A stretch of DNA of 27,539 nucleotides. It comes from an uncultured Christensenellaceae bacterium. Lineage in GTDB: Bacteria > Bacillota > Clostridia > Christensenellales > UBA3700. Positions 16,190-22,745 of this stretch are shown piece after piece. The notes beneath the pieces were generated by a model that was not told the DNA's origin, made no database searches, and saw nothing but the letters and a program-made list of their open reading frames with translations. A program made the position numbers and the translations under genes. The stretch spans positions 1 to 27,539 of the forward strand of contig CAJUOK010000021.1 of assembly GCA_910588015.1 (NCBI GenBank), read 5' to 3'. Position 1 is the stretch's first letter. Each line of letters opens with the position of its first letter.

Positions 16190-16915
16190 ATGAACATAGA
16201 AGGCAAAAATCCCGTCAAGGAAGCCCTTGACTCAAATACGGAAATATCCAAAATCTGCGTGTCAAAAACGGCGCGCGATTTGCAAAGCATTATTGACGAG
16301 GCGCGAAAAAAGAATATTCGCATTGACTTTGTAGACAAGTCGTATCTCGACAGAATAAGCCAAAGCGGACGTCACCAAGGCGTTGTCGCAGTGAGCAAAG
16401 ATTTCCAATACTGCTCTATCGAAGATATCTTGCAATTTGCAAAATCCAAAGGCGAAAATCTATTTTTGCTCATTCTCGACGGCATCGAAGACCCGCACAA
16501 TCTAGGTAGTATTATAAGAGTCGCAGAATGTTCGGGTGCGCACGGCGTTATAATACCTTCGAGAAGAAGCGCGACGGTAAACGCGACGGTATTGCGCACT
16601 TCGGCAGGCGCCGCCAACCATATGCTAATCGCCTCCGTCACAAATATCAATGACGCTATCAGAAAACTTACCGACAGTTTTGTCAACGTGTATTCTGCTG
16701 ATATGAACGGAAAACTTATATACGACGTCAACCTTAAAGAAGATACCGCAATTGTTATAGGAAGCGAAGGCAACGGCGTAAAACAGCTCACTTCGAAATT
16801 ATGCAACGGCGCAATTTCCATACCGCAATTCGGTAAAGTCAATTCGCTCAACGCTTCCGTAGCGTGCGGAATTATATGTTTTGAAACCGTCAGACAAAGA
16901 TTAAAACTCAATTAA
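16190..16915 (+). CDS. rlmB: 23S rRNA (guanosine-2'-O)-methyltransferase, TrmH/SpoU family
   Basis: Uses S-adenosylmethionine to 2'-O-methylate RNA; the closest family is RlmB, which modifies 23S rRNA in the peptidyl-transferase region. The 241 residues have an N-terminal substrate-binding domain (1-80, starting MNIEGKNPVKEAL) and a C-terminal SPOUT knot. Motif 1 is LDGIEDPHNLGSIIRVAE, motif 2 AIVIGSEGNGV, and motif 3 IPQFGKVNSLNASVACGI; the conserved Asn, Arg, Glu and Ser/Asn residues are present. It is the last gene of the operon, two bases behind the UPF0210 gene, followed by a probable terminator. In other Firmicutes rlmB lies beside mrnC; here mrnC is about 2.5 kb away on the opposite strand. 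Confidence 0.93.
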   Translation: MNIEGKNPVKEALDSNTEISKICVSKTARDLQSIIDEARKKNIRIDFVDKSYLDRISQSGRHQGVVAVSKDFQYCSIEDILQFAKSKGENLFLLILDGIEDPHNLGSIIRVAECSGAHGVIIPSRRSATVNATVLRTSAGAANHMLIASVTNINDAIRKLTDSFVNVYSADMNGKLIYDVNLKEDTAIVIGSEGNGVKQLTSKLCNGAISIPQFGKVNSLNASVACGIICFETVRQRLKLN

Positions 16916-16929
16916 ACATTCATTGTACG

Positions 16930-16987
16930 GCATTATACTCTTCTGCGCTTATAATGTTAAATAAATCATAATGCAACGCTTTTTTTT
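16930..16987 (+). terminator. Probable terminator after rlmB
   Basis: GCATTAT at 16930-16936 pairs with ATAATGC at 16968-16974, and eight T residues follow (16980-16987). An internal ATAATG offers a competing stem. The stem is AT-rich, so efficiency is uncertain. Confidence 0.45.
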
Positions 16988-17007
16988 ATACTTGGTTTTC
17001 CTAATAA

Positions 17008-17044
17008 TTTTAGGGCTGAGATAATTTTATATCAAAGCCTAAAA
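17008..17044 (+). other. Hairpin upstream of the pnuC promoter
   Basis: TTTTAGG (17008-17014) pairs with CCTAAAA (17038-17044), with an inner GATA/TATC stem. It lies upstream of the best promoter candidate, so it would be an operator-like DNA element rather than an RNA leader, unless transcription starts further left. Confidence 0.25.
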
Positions 17045-17047
17045 GCC

Positions 17048-17076
17048 TTGACTTTTGCCGTCCGAAATACTAGACT
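17048..17076 (+). promoter_or_regulatory. Possible promoter of the pnuC-like gene
   Basis: TTGACT (17048-17053) and TAGACT (17071-17076) are 17 bases apart and about 45 bases before the ATG at 17122. The -35 box is good and the -10 box is poor. Confidence 0.4.
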
Positions 17077-17121
17077 GTATAAGTTGACCGCATTTATTTG
17101 CAGTTGACAAAGGACGATAAA

Positions 17122-17844
17122 ATGATAAAAAAAGTCTTTGGTAAATGGAACGCAATCGAACTGATTTTTTATATTGCAGGTCTTGCCCTTATAATAACAA
17201 TGTCGATATGTTTCGGCGCATCTTGGATGTCTGCGGTCACGGGCATTTTCGGTCTTTCGTGCGTTTTGTTTGCGGCAAAAGGCAAAATCATAGGCATTTT
17301 CTTCACTTGGGTTATGATTGTATTTTACAGCATACTTTCATATAAAAATAAATATTACGGCGAAGTCTTTATAAATCTTTGTATGATGTTTCCGATGACT
17401 ATTATTCAACTCATATCTTGGCTCAAAAATCTTGGCAAAGACTACGTCGTAAAAGTCAATTCCATTACCAAAAAAGAAATAATTATCGTATGCTCTGCGG
17501 CGGCTTTGGCGTTTGTGGTATTTTATTTCATACTTCGCGCGCTGAATACTTCGCAATTGATATTCAGCACGATTTCAATTGTTACTAGCGTATTGGCGAC
17601 TTACTTTCAATCGAGAAGAAGCAAGTACGGTTTTTTGGCTTTTCTCGTCAACGACGCAGTGCTGTGCTTACTGTGGCTGTTCGCAACTCTCGAAGACATC
17701 AAAAACGTAGCTATGCTGACAGCCGTCGCGTTATACGTTGTAAGCGATATCTACGGTTTTATAAGTTGGGGAATTTTGCAAAAGAGACAGCAAAAAGATA
17801 ATACCGTTCAAATTAATAAATTAAAAAAAGACGCTAAAGTATAA
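17122..17844 (+). CDS. pnuC: PnuC-type nicotinamide riboside (vitamin) transporter
   Basis: The start is placed at ATG 17122, which has AAAGGA six bases upstream; an in-frame TTG at 17098 has no ribosome binding site. The 240-residue product is a multi-pass membrane protein with about seven helices. It has the paired PnuC features: YGEVFINLCMMFPMTIIQLISW in the middle, and a C-terminal helix ALYVVSDIYGFISWGIL followed by a basic tail. PnuC proteins move nicotinamide riboside, and relatives move thiamine or riboflavin, by facilitated diffusion with trapping by a kinase. No kinase or riboswitch nearby tells which vitamin this one carries. It is a monocistronic gene, convergent with sigH. Confidence 0.85.
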   Translation: MIKKVFGKWNAIELIFYIAGLALIITMSICFGASWMSAVTGIFGLSCVLFAAKGKIIGIFFTWVMIVFYSILSYKNKYYGEVFINLCMMFPMTIIQLISWLKNLGKDYVVKVNSITKKEIIIVCSAAALAFVVFYFILRALNTSQLIFSTISIVTSVLATYFQSRRSKYGFLAFLVNDAVLCLLWLFATLEDIKNVAMLTAVALYVVSDIYGFISWGILQKRQQKDNTVQINKLKKDAKV

Positions 17845-17926
17845 AAAGCGATTTGATTACATATAAAACTTATCAGCTATAAAATAAGAAAATAATTATT
17901 TTAAATGGTTTGAATTAATAACAAAA

Positions 17927-18487
17927 TTATTTTTTATTGAAACTTGCTCTTATTTTGCGGCGTATCTTTTGCAAATTATTGTCGACATATTTTGCATTCT
18001 TACCCAAAACTTCGGCAATTTCGCCGTATGATTTGCCGTCGTAATACATATTGAGAATTTTTCTCTCCTCGTCAGTCAAAGCTGTGACGATTATCAACTT
18101 CAACGTCTCCAACTCTTCGGCGTTTATCGCAATCTCCTCTGGCGTGAGCGAACCGCTGTCAGTCTCCTCTACCGAACTGATGGGAACGCTGTCGCTCAAA
18201 GCCTTATTTTTCAATCTTGTACCGTTGCGAATACAGTCTAAAATTCTATTTCTGATACACTCGTGCGCATAAGTGGAGAACGCAATCTCGCCGTTCAAAT
18301 TATACGTTACCACCGCTTTAAAAAGCCCTATCATACCTTCTTGGACAATATCGTCGTTATCCAAACCTTTGAGAAAAAAACCGCGCGCAATAGAATTAAC
18401 AAGCCCCTTATGTTTCTCCATAAGCTCTTCGACAACGCTTTCGTCTCCCTCTCGGTATTGTTTTATCAACTGCATATCGTCTTTCAT
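17927..18487 (-). CDS. sigH: SigH-type RNA polymerase sigma factor
   Basis: A 186-residue sigma-70 family protein. Region 2 is complete: LMEKHKGLVNSIARGFFLKGLDNDDIVQEGMIGLFKAV, then the FSTYAHECIRNRILDCIR recognition part of 2.4. A short linker leads to region 4, with LTDEERKILNMYYDGKSYGEIAEVLGKNAKYVDNNLQKIRRKI as the helix-turn-helix. The layout and length fit SigH/Sig-30 (sporulation and stationary-phase sigma in Bacillus and Clostridia). The start is uncertain: ATG 18487 is chosen, a TTG at 18499 and an ATG at 18478 are alternatives, and none has a strong ribosome binding site. thyX ends only 19 bases upstream, so the genes are co-transcribed. Confidence 0.85.
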   Translation of the reverse strand: MKDDMQLIKQYREGDESVVEELMEKHKGLVNSIARGFFLKGLDNDDIVQEGMIGLFKAVVTYNLNGEIAFSTYAHECIRNRILDCIRNGTRLKNKALSDSVPISSVEETDSGSLTPEEIAINAEELETLKLIIVTALTDEERKILNMYYDGKSYGEIAEVLGKNAKYVDNNLQKIRRKIRASFNKK

Positions 18488-18505
18488 TTCAAATATCAAC
18501 GACCG

Positions 18506-19261
18506 TCACTTTTTTGAATTTATTTTTTCTATTAAAGCCCGTTGTCTTGCTCTCACTTCTCCAGCCTTTCCGCAAGTCATTTTACCTTCCGTACAAGCTC
18601 CGCCTACGCAAGAAGCGCCGCAATTGCCGAATATGCTGGGAGCAACCTCAAGCACCAATTCGAGCATTTGCCAAGCAACGTCTCTGATTTCCCACTGCGC
18701 TCTGTTGCAACATCTCAAATTGAAAAAATTCATCAACGACCTTGCGTTCATCGTAACTATCATCTTGGTTTCCGCCGCATTCGGAAGCACGAATCTTGCG
18801 TCTTCGTTGGACTTTTCGCAAGCTCCTCCGAGCGCGCTCTGCCACTCTGTGTACCATTCGTGCATTGTCGCCATTTGTTTTTGGAATTTTTCCACAGCTT
18901 GACTTCCCAATGCCTCTATCGCCTCGGGAATTACGTAATTAAAGGTGTCTTCTCCTTTATTAGCGGCAACGTATCTTTGAGATTTAACGCTAAACGAAGC
19001 TATCCTGTGTCTTGTAATTTGCGCAAGCAAACTGCGCGAAACTCCTTCTATGCCGAAAGTAAAACTCGCGTGTTCAAAAGGAGACGCGTGTCCGAAAGAC
19101 CTCAATCTTTCTATAAATTTATTGACATCGCTCTTATCCAGTCCGTCTTGCAAATTTTCTATCGTTGCGTCGCTGTAACAAAGTTTTGCCGCCAAAGCAA
19201 TAGTCCTTTCGGGATTTGGCGTGTATTCCAGTAATTTTACGCTTGGTTTTACCTGTGGCAT
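18506..19261 (-). CDS. thyX: Flavin-dependent thymidylate synthase
   Basis: Makes dTMP from dUMP with methylene-tetrahydrofolate and NADPH through FAD. The 251-residue sequence contains the ThyX signature: RHRIASFSVKSQRY (residues 84-97), with Ser91 where many enzymes have Asn, preceded by HASPFEHASFTF. NARSLMNFFNLRCCNRAQWEIR is the conserved dUMP/FAD region. The Cys-rich C-terminus (NCGASCVGGACTEGKMTCG) is a usual feature of Clostridia versions. The ATG follows CGGAGG. It has its own promoter and is read into sigH. No thyA is in the window. Confidence 0.96.
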   Translation of the reverse strand: MPQVKPSVKLLEYTPNPERTIALAAKLCYSDATIENLQDGLDKSDVNKFIERLRSFGHASPFEHASFTFGIEGVSRSLLAQITRHRIASFSVKSQRYVAANKGEDTFNYVIPEAIEALGSQAVEKFQKQMATMHEWYTEWQSALGGACEKSNEDARFVLPNAAETKMIVTMNARSLMNFFNLRCCNRAQWEIRDVAWQMLELVLEVAPSIFGNCGASCVGGACTEGKMTCGKAGEVRARQRALIEKINSKK

Positions 19262-19302
19262 ATTTTATCCTCCGAATTGTAGCAAAATGCTATATCCTAA
19301 AT

Positions 19303-19331
19303 ATTTTACTCGACAAGCAGCGTTTTGTCAA
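19303..19331 (-). promoter_or_regulatory. Promoter of thyX-sigH
   Basis: On the bottom strand TTGACA (19326-19331) and TAAAAT (19303-19308) are 17 bases apart. The last bases of the spacer read TTGTCGAG, right against the -10 box. It lies between mrnC and thyX, so thyX-sigH can be expressed apart from the catabolic operon. Confidence 0.75.
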
Positions 19332-19346
19332 ACTATATTTTTTAAC

Positions 19347-19757
19347 TTAAGCATTGACAACATAAGAGCAATCCAAAAGCAACTCCAATCGCTCGCGCTG
19401 TCCCGTCAAATATAAATAACCTATCAACGCCTCAAATCCCGTGGCAATTCTGTAATCGTTGACGGTAGCATTCTTAGCCATAGAATGAGTATGAGAATTT
19501 CGCGCTCTGTGAAATATATCGTTTTCTTCTTCGCTTAAAATATCTGCGATGGCAAGCATTGATTTTGCTTGCGCCTCCGCCTTTACCTTCGACGTCACTG
19601 CCTTGTGAAGTTTGTCTGCTTTGCCTGTTGTTTTGCAAAGTTCCCGCAATCTGACATATAACGTATGCACTCCGTCTCCGACATAGGCAAGCACGAGAGG
19701 ATTGAGCTCTCGCGCCTGTTTAGTCGTCATAGGATTGTCGTTTATGGGCAAACTCAT
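19347..19757 (-). CDS. mrnC: Mini-ribonuclease III
   Basis: Processes 23S rRNA precursor ends as a dimeric RNase III-like enzyme without the dsRNA-binding domain. The 136 residues hold the RNase III catalytic core: LAYVGDGVHTLYVR with Asp28, a RNSHTHSMAK segment that is typical of this subfamily, and ATGFEALIGYLYL with Glu109. The ATG overlaps the aldolase stop by four bases (ATGA), so translation is coupled to the catabolic gene. In other Firmicutes this gene usually sits between cysS and rlmB or beside thyX; thyX is next on the same strand here. Confidence 0.95.
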   Translation of the reverse strand: MSLPINDNPMTTKQARELNPLVLAYVGDGVHTLYVRLRELCKTTGKADKLHKAVTSKVKAEAQAKSMLAIADILSEEENDIFHRARNSHTHSMAKNATVNDYRIATGFEALIGYLYLTGQRERLELLLDCSYVVNA

Positions 19758-21103
19758 TTTTTCTTCGCCGTCTTTTGAGCTACGAAATAATCAAAAAGCA
19801 AATCGTCGCTATATTCCTGCGCTCCCGTCGCTTCCAAAGTGCGCTTTTGAATATATTGATAACAGCTTTTTTCCATTATTCTTATAATATCAAAGGCTTC
19901 GTCCATATTTTTTCCCGCGCAGAACACTCCGTGATTTGCCATAAAGCAAGCGTTTCGACCCTGCATAGCCTCGACGGTGCCGTTCTTAAGCGTTTTTGTA
20001 CCTGGAAGTCCGTATGCGCCAACTCTGCAAGAACCGCCCACAAGTTTTTCCATTTCTTCGTTCATAACGGGCAATTCGATTCTTGCCGACGCAAGTATCG
20101 AACAGAATATCGGATGCGAGTGTATTGTCGCATTGATTTCCGGTCTTGCCTGCATAATTGCCGCGTGTATCTTTCTTTCGCTTGTCGGCTTCTTGCCGTA
20201 TGCCCATACTGACGGGTCGCTTATTTTTACGACAGGCATATCTTCCGGAGTCAACGCAATATAATCCAATCCCGTGGGAGTAACGAGCATATGGTCGTTA
20301 TCCAATCTTGTAGCCGTATTGCCCCAAGTTCCCTGCACGAGATTTTCTTCCAGCAAACCGACTCCGCTGTCTTTGATGATTTGTCTCAACTCTGCTTCGC
20401 TCTCTGCGCTCCAAGTCTTTTGAATAGCCGCTTCACCGCCCTCGCTTGAGGTCTTGACTTCGGCAGGCGCGACTTTGGTATCGCCGTCTTGCATTGCCGA
20501 AAGATTTTGTTGATTTTTCTTGCTATACTTTGTTTTGTAAATAAATCTCATCAGTCTGGCTTCAAAACCGTTGATAATCTTATTTTCGCCTATTACGCTG
20601 CTGGCAACAAAACAGTGACTTGCTTTGTCAAGAACAAGTACGCAAGTATAAGCTTCGTCCATCGTGCGTCCGGAAGTAATACAGCCCTTGTCTTTTACAA
20701 GACAGGAATTTCTGCCTTTCAACGTCTTTATGATACTGTTTATATCATCTGCAGAAGTCTTGCAGGTAGGACCTACGATTTGCGCCATATCGTCGAGCAC
20801 CGCGGGAATCGTTACGCCTGCTTTTGCCATAGGAACAACCCATTTGGGATAACACTGACAAATTGCGTTGATATCGCTTCTTGCATTGTATATTTGAGAA
20901 TGATACTTATATTCTTTGTCGGCGGTAAAAATATTCATCTTGACGACGTCGTCTTCCGTAAGGTCGGCAAGCTTCACTCCCGCTTTGGTGATATACATCT
21001 CGTTGAGTTCAAAGCGCATACTTATCATATCGCTTTCGCCGACAACGCCTTCGGCAACAAGTCTTTTTGCGTAATCTAAAATTGTCTGAATATAGTTATT
21101 CAT
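19754..21103 (-). CDS. Tandem class II aldolase/adducin-domain protein
   Basis: A 449-residue fusion of two class II aldolase/adducin domains, against about 210-230 for a single-domain aldolase. The C-terminal domain (about 232-425) keeps the active site: Glu309 in SERKIHAAIM, the zinc ligands His328 and His330 in TIHSHP, and His391 in ANHGVF. The N-terminal domain (about 1-190) aligns with it but has Gln83, Tyr85 and Lys139 in the three metal positions and so should be inactive. A charged linker (about 190-230) joins them. The reaction expected is retro-aldol cleavage of a sugar phosphate to a triose phosphate plus an aldehyde; the substrate is unknown. The gene overlaps the kinase gene by ATGA at its start and mrnC by ATGA at its end. 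Confidence 0.88.
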   Translation of the reverse strand: MNNYIQTILDYAKRLVAEGVVGESDMISMRFELNEMYITKAGVKLADLTEDDVVKMNIFTADKEYKYHSQIYNARSDINAICQCYPKWVVPMAKAGVTIPAVLDDMAQIVGPTCKTSADDINSIIKTLKGRNSCLVKDKGCITSGRTMDEAYTCVLVLDKASHCFVASSVIGENKIINGFEARLMRFIYKTKYSKKNQQNLSAMQDGDTKVAPAEVKTSSEGGEAAIQKTWSAESEAELRQIIKDSGVGLLEENLVQGTWGNTATRLDNDHMLVTPTGLDYIALTPEDMPVVKISDPSVWAYGKKPTSERKIHAAIMQARPEINATIHSHPIFCSILASARIELPVMNEEMEKLVGGSCRVGAYGLPGTKTLKNGTVEAMQGRNACFMANHGVFCAGKNMDEAFDIIRIMEKSCYQYIQKRTLEATGAQEYSDDLLFDYFVAQKTAKKK

Positions 21104-22635
21104 TCTTCGTCTCCTTCAAATCTTCTCGAATTGGCTTTTTTATATGTTTTTTCCAAACTGTAATATATCTGCTTATAGCTTGCAAAAAGCTCGTCGTAGA
21201 TATACTTATTTTGCGGATTAGGTCTGTATGTTTTGCTCTCGATAACAAAATTTTTAGCTTCAGCAAAACTGTTTAATTCTCCAAGACCTATAAGAGCTAT
21301 AATAGCTGCGCCCAAAGCTCCCGCATTTCTCGGATTTTGGACGATAGCAAACTCGCTTCCCGTTATATCGGCAATAATCTGCATCCACGCGTCGTCCAAC
21401 GCGCCGCCTCCGATAATTCTGAACTGTCTGCAATGGAACTTGTAGTCCTTTCGGAAGTTCTCGAGTATCCATCTCAAATTATAGCCTATGCCCTCATATA
21501 ACGCTTTCATTATATGCTCTCTGGTATGATTCGGCGTAACGTTCCACAGCGTAGCCCTAGTCGTAGTAGACGATACCGGACATCTTTCTCCGAGCATCCA
21601 AGGCGTGCATATCAAATGGTCGGAGCCTGCCGGAATAGATTCTATTACTTTGTCCATATAAGCGTATATGCCGTCGCCGAGTTCTTTTTGCTCCGTTGCA
21701 AAAAACTGGTCGCATATCCACTGTATATTGCTGCCCGCAGCCTCGGTAATTCCGCAAATCAAATTCATTTCGGGGTCAGCCGACTGAATCGCGGCAGCAC
21801 CGTGTTTAAACTTCGTCTTGCTCTTGCTTGACGCCGCTACCCAAGCCGACGTGCCCAAATAGATATGTATTTCTCCGTCGCCGTTCATACCGCTTCCTAT
21901 AGCAGCGGCTTGAGTATCGTCGCAACCGCCGAATACCGCGGTGCCGACGCAAAGCCCCATTTTTTCCGCTGCTTCGTCGGTAAGTCCGTTGCCTATCTTA
22001 TCGGTACTCTTGACAAGCGGCGGCAACTTCTTCATATCTATTCCTATGAGTTTCAGCGCGCTCATCCACGTCTTTTTCTTAAGGTCCAAACCGTAACTTG
22101 ACGCGCCCGAAAGTTCAGCCACCATTTCGCCGGTGCATTTATATTTCAAATAACCGTTAACGTCGAGAAAATATTTTGTATTGTTGTATACGTCGGGACG
22201 TTCTTCTTTGAGCCACTGTATTTTTGCCACGACGTCCTTACCCATAATAGGCGTACCCGATACCAAAGTAAAAATTCGCTTGCCGCCTACTTTTTTCATA
22301 AGCGTTTGCGCTTGTTTTTCCGCTCTTCCGTCCACCCAAGTGATATTTGGATGCAGCACTCTGCCGTTCTTGTCAACAGGTATAATACCCATAGCCTGCG
22401 TAGAAAATATCACGCCTTCGACCTCTTTTGGATTGATACCCGTTTCTTGGATTATAGTTTTGGACGCAAGGCAAACCGCTTCCCAATACTCTTCGGGTTC
22501 TTGTTCTACAAAAGCAGGAGCCGGATAATACGTCGGATACGGCACGGCTTTTGAAGCCACTATGTTGCCTTTGAAATCTATGAGCACGGCTTTGTCCGAA
22601 CTCGTACCCATATCGTGCGCCATTATGTATTTCAT
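21100..22635 (-). CDS. FGGY-family carbohydrate kinase
   Basis: An ATP-dependent sugar or polyol kinase of the xylulokinase/glycerol kinase group. The start at 22635 is chosen because AAGAGG precedes it and the conserved phosphate-1 motif begins at once (MAHDMGTSSDKAVLID). Residues further on include the substrate region WVDGRAEKQA, and VFGGCDDTQAAAIGSG with the catalytic-base Asp-Asp pair. ATP-site motifs are GDGEIHIYLGTSAW and IIGGGALDDAWMQIIADI, followed by NPRNAGALGAA. The 511-residue length is normal. The C-terminus is charged. The stop overlaps the aldolase start (ATGA), so the kinase and aldolase are probably made in equal amounts. Xylulokinase-like by eye; the true sugar is not known. 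Confidence 0.93.
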   Translation of the reverse strand: MKYIMAHDMGTSSDKAVLIDFKGNIVASKAVPYPTYYPAPAFVEQEPEEYWEAVCLASKTIIQETGINPKEVEGVIFSTQAMGIIPVDKNGRVLHPNITWVDGRAEKQAQTLMKKVGGKRIFTLVSGTPIMGKDVVAKIQWLKEERPDVYNNTKYFLDVNGYLKYKCTGEMVAELSGASSYGLDLKKKTWMSALKLIGIDMKKLPPLVKSTDKIGNGLTDEAAEKMGLCVGTAVFGGCDDTQAAAIGSGMNGDGEIHIYLGTSAWVAASSKSKTKFKHGAAAIQSADPEMNLICGITEAAGSNIQWICDQFFATEQKELGDGIYAYMDKVIESIPAGSDHLICTPWMLGERCPVSSTTTRATLWNVTPNHTREHIMKALYEGIGYNLRWILENFRKDYKFHCRQFRIIGGGALDDAWMQIIADITGSEFAIVQNPRNAGALGAAIIALIGLGELNSFAEAKNFVIESKTYRPNPQNKYIYDELFASYKQIYYSLEKTYKKANSRRFEGDEE

Positions 22636-22697
22636 AATTTTACCTCTTAAATACTTTTTATCTAAAGCCGTAAAACGGCAAAGTTTGTTTGAATAAA

Positions 22698-22735
22698 TGC
22701 GCAAAAGGTGAGCCTATAAGGTTCACCTTTACGCA
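22698..22735 (-). terminator. Hairpin between aminotransferase and kinase genes
   Basis: AAAGGTGA(G)CC pairs with GG(T)TCACCTTT around TATA, extended by TGCG/CGCA on the outside. On the bottom strand it lies 11 bases after the aminotransferase stop and is followed by only a loose T-rich stretch. It may be a partial terminator or an mRNA-stabilising structure that sets the ratio of aminotransferase to the enzymes downstream. Confidence 0.5.
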
Positions 22736-22745
22736 ATAAAATCAA

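Noticed and set aside
17011..17045. GCTGAGA reminiscent of a TPP riboswitch before a vitamin-type transporter
   Set aside because: The other conserved parts of the thiamine riboswitch (the CCCTTTGAACCTGAT segment and the second stem) are absent, and the best promoter lies downstream.
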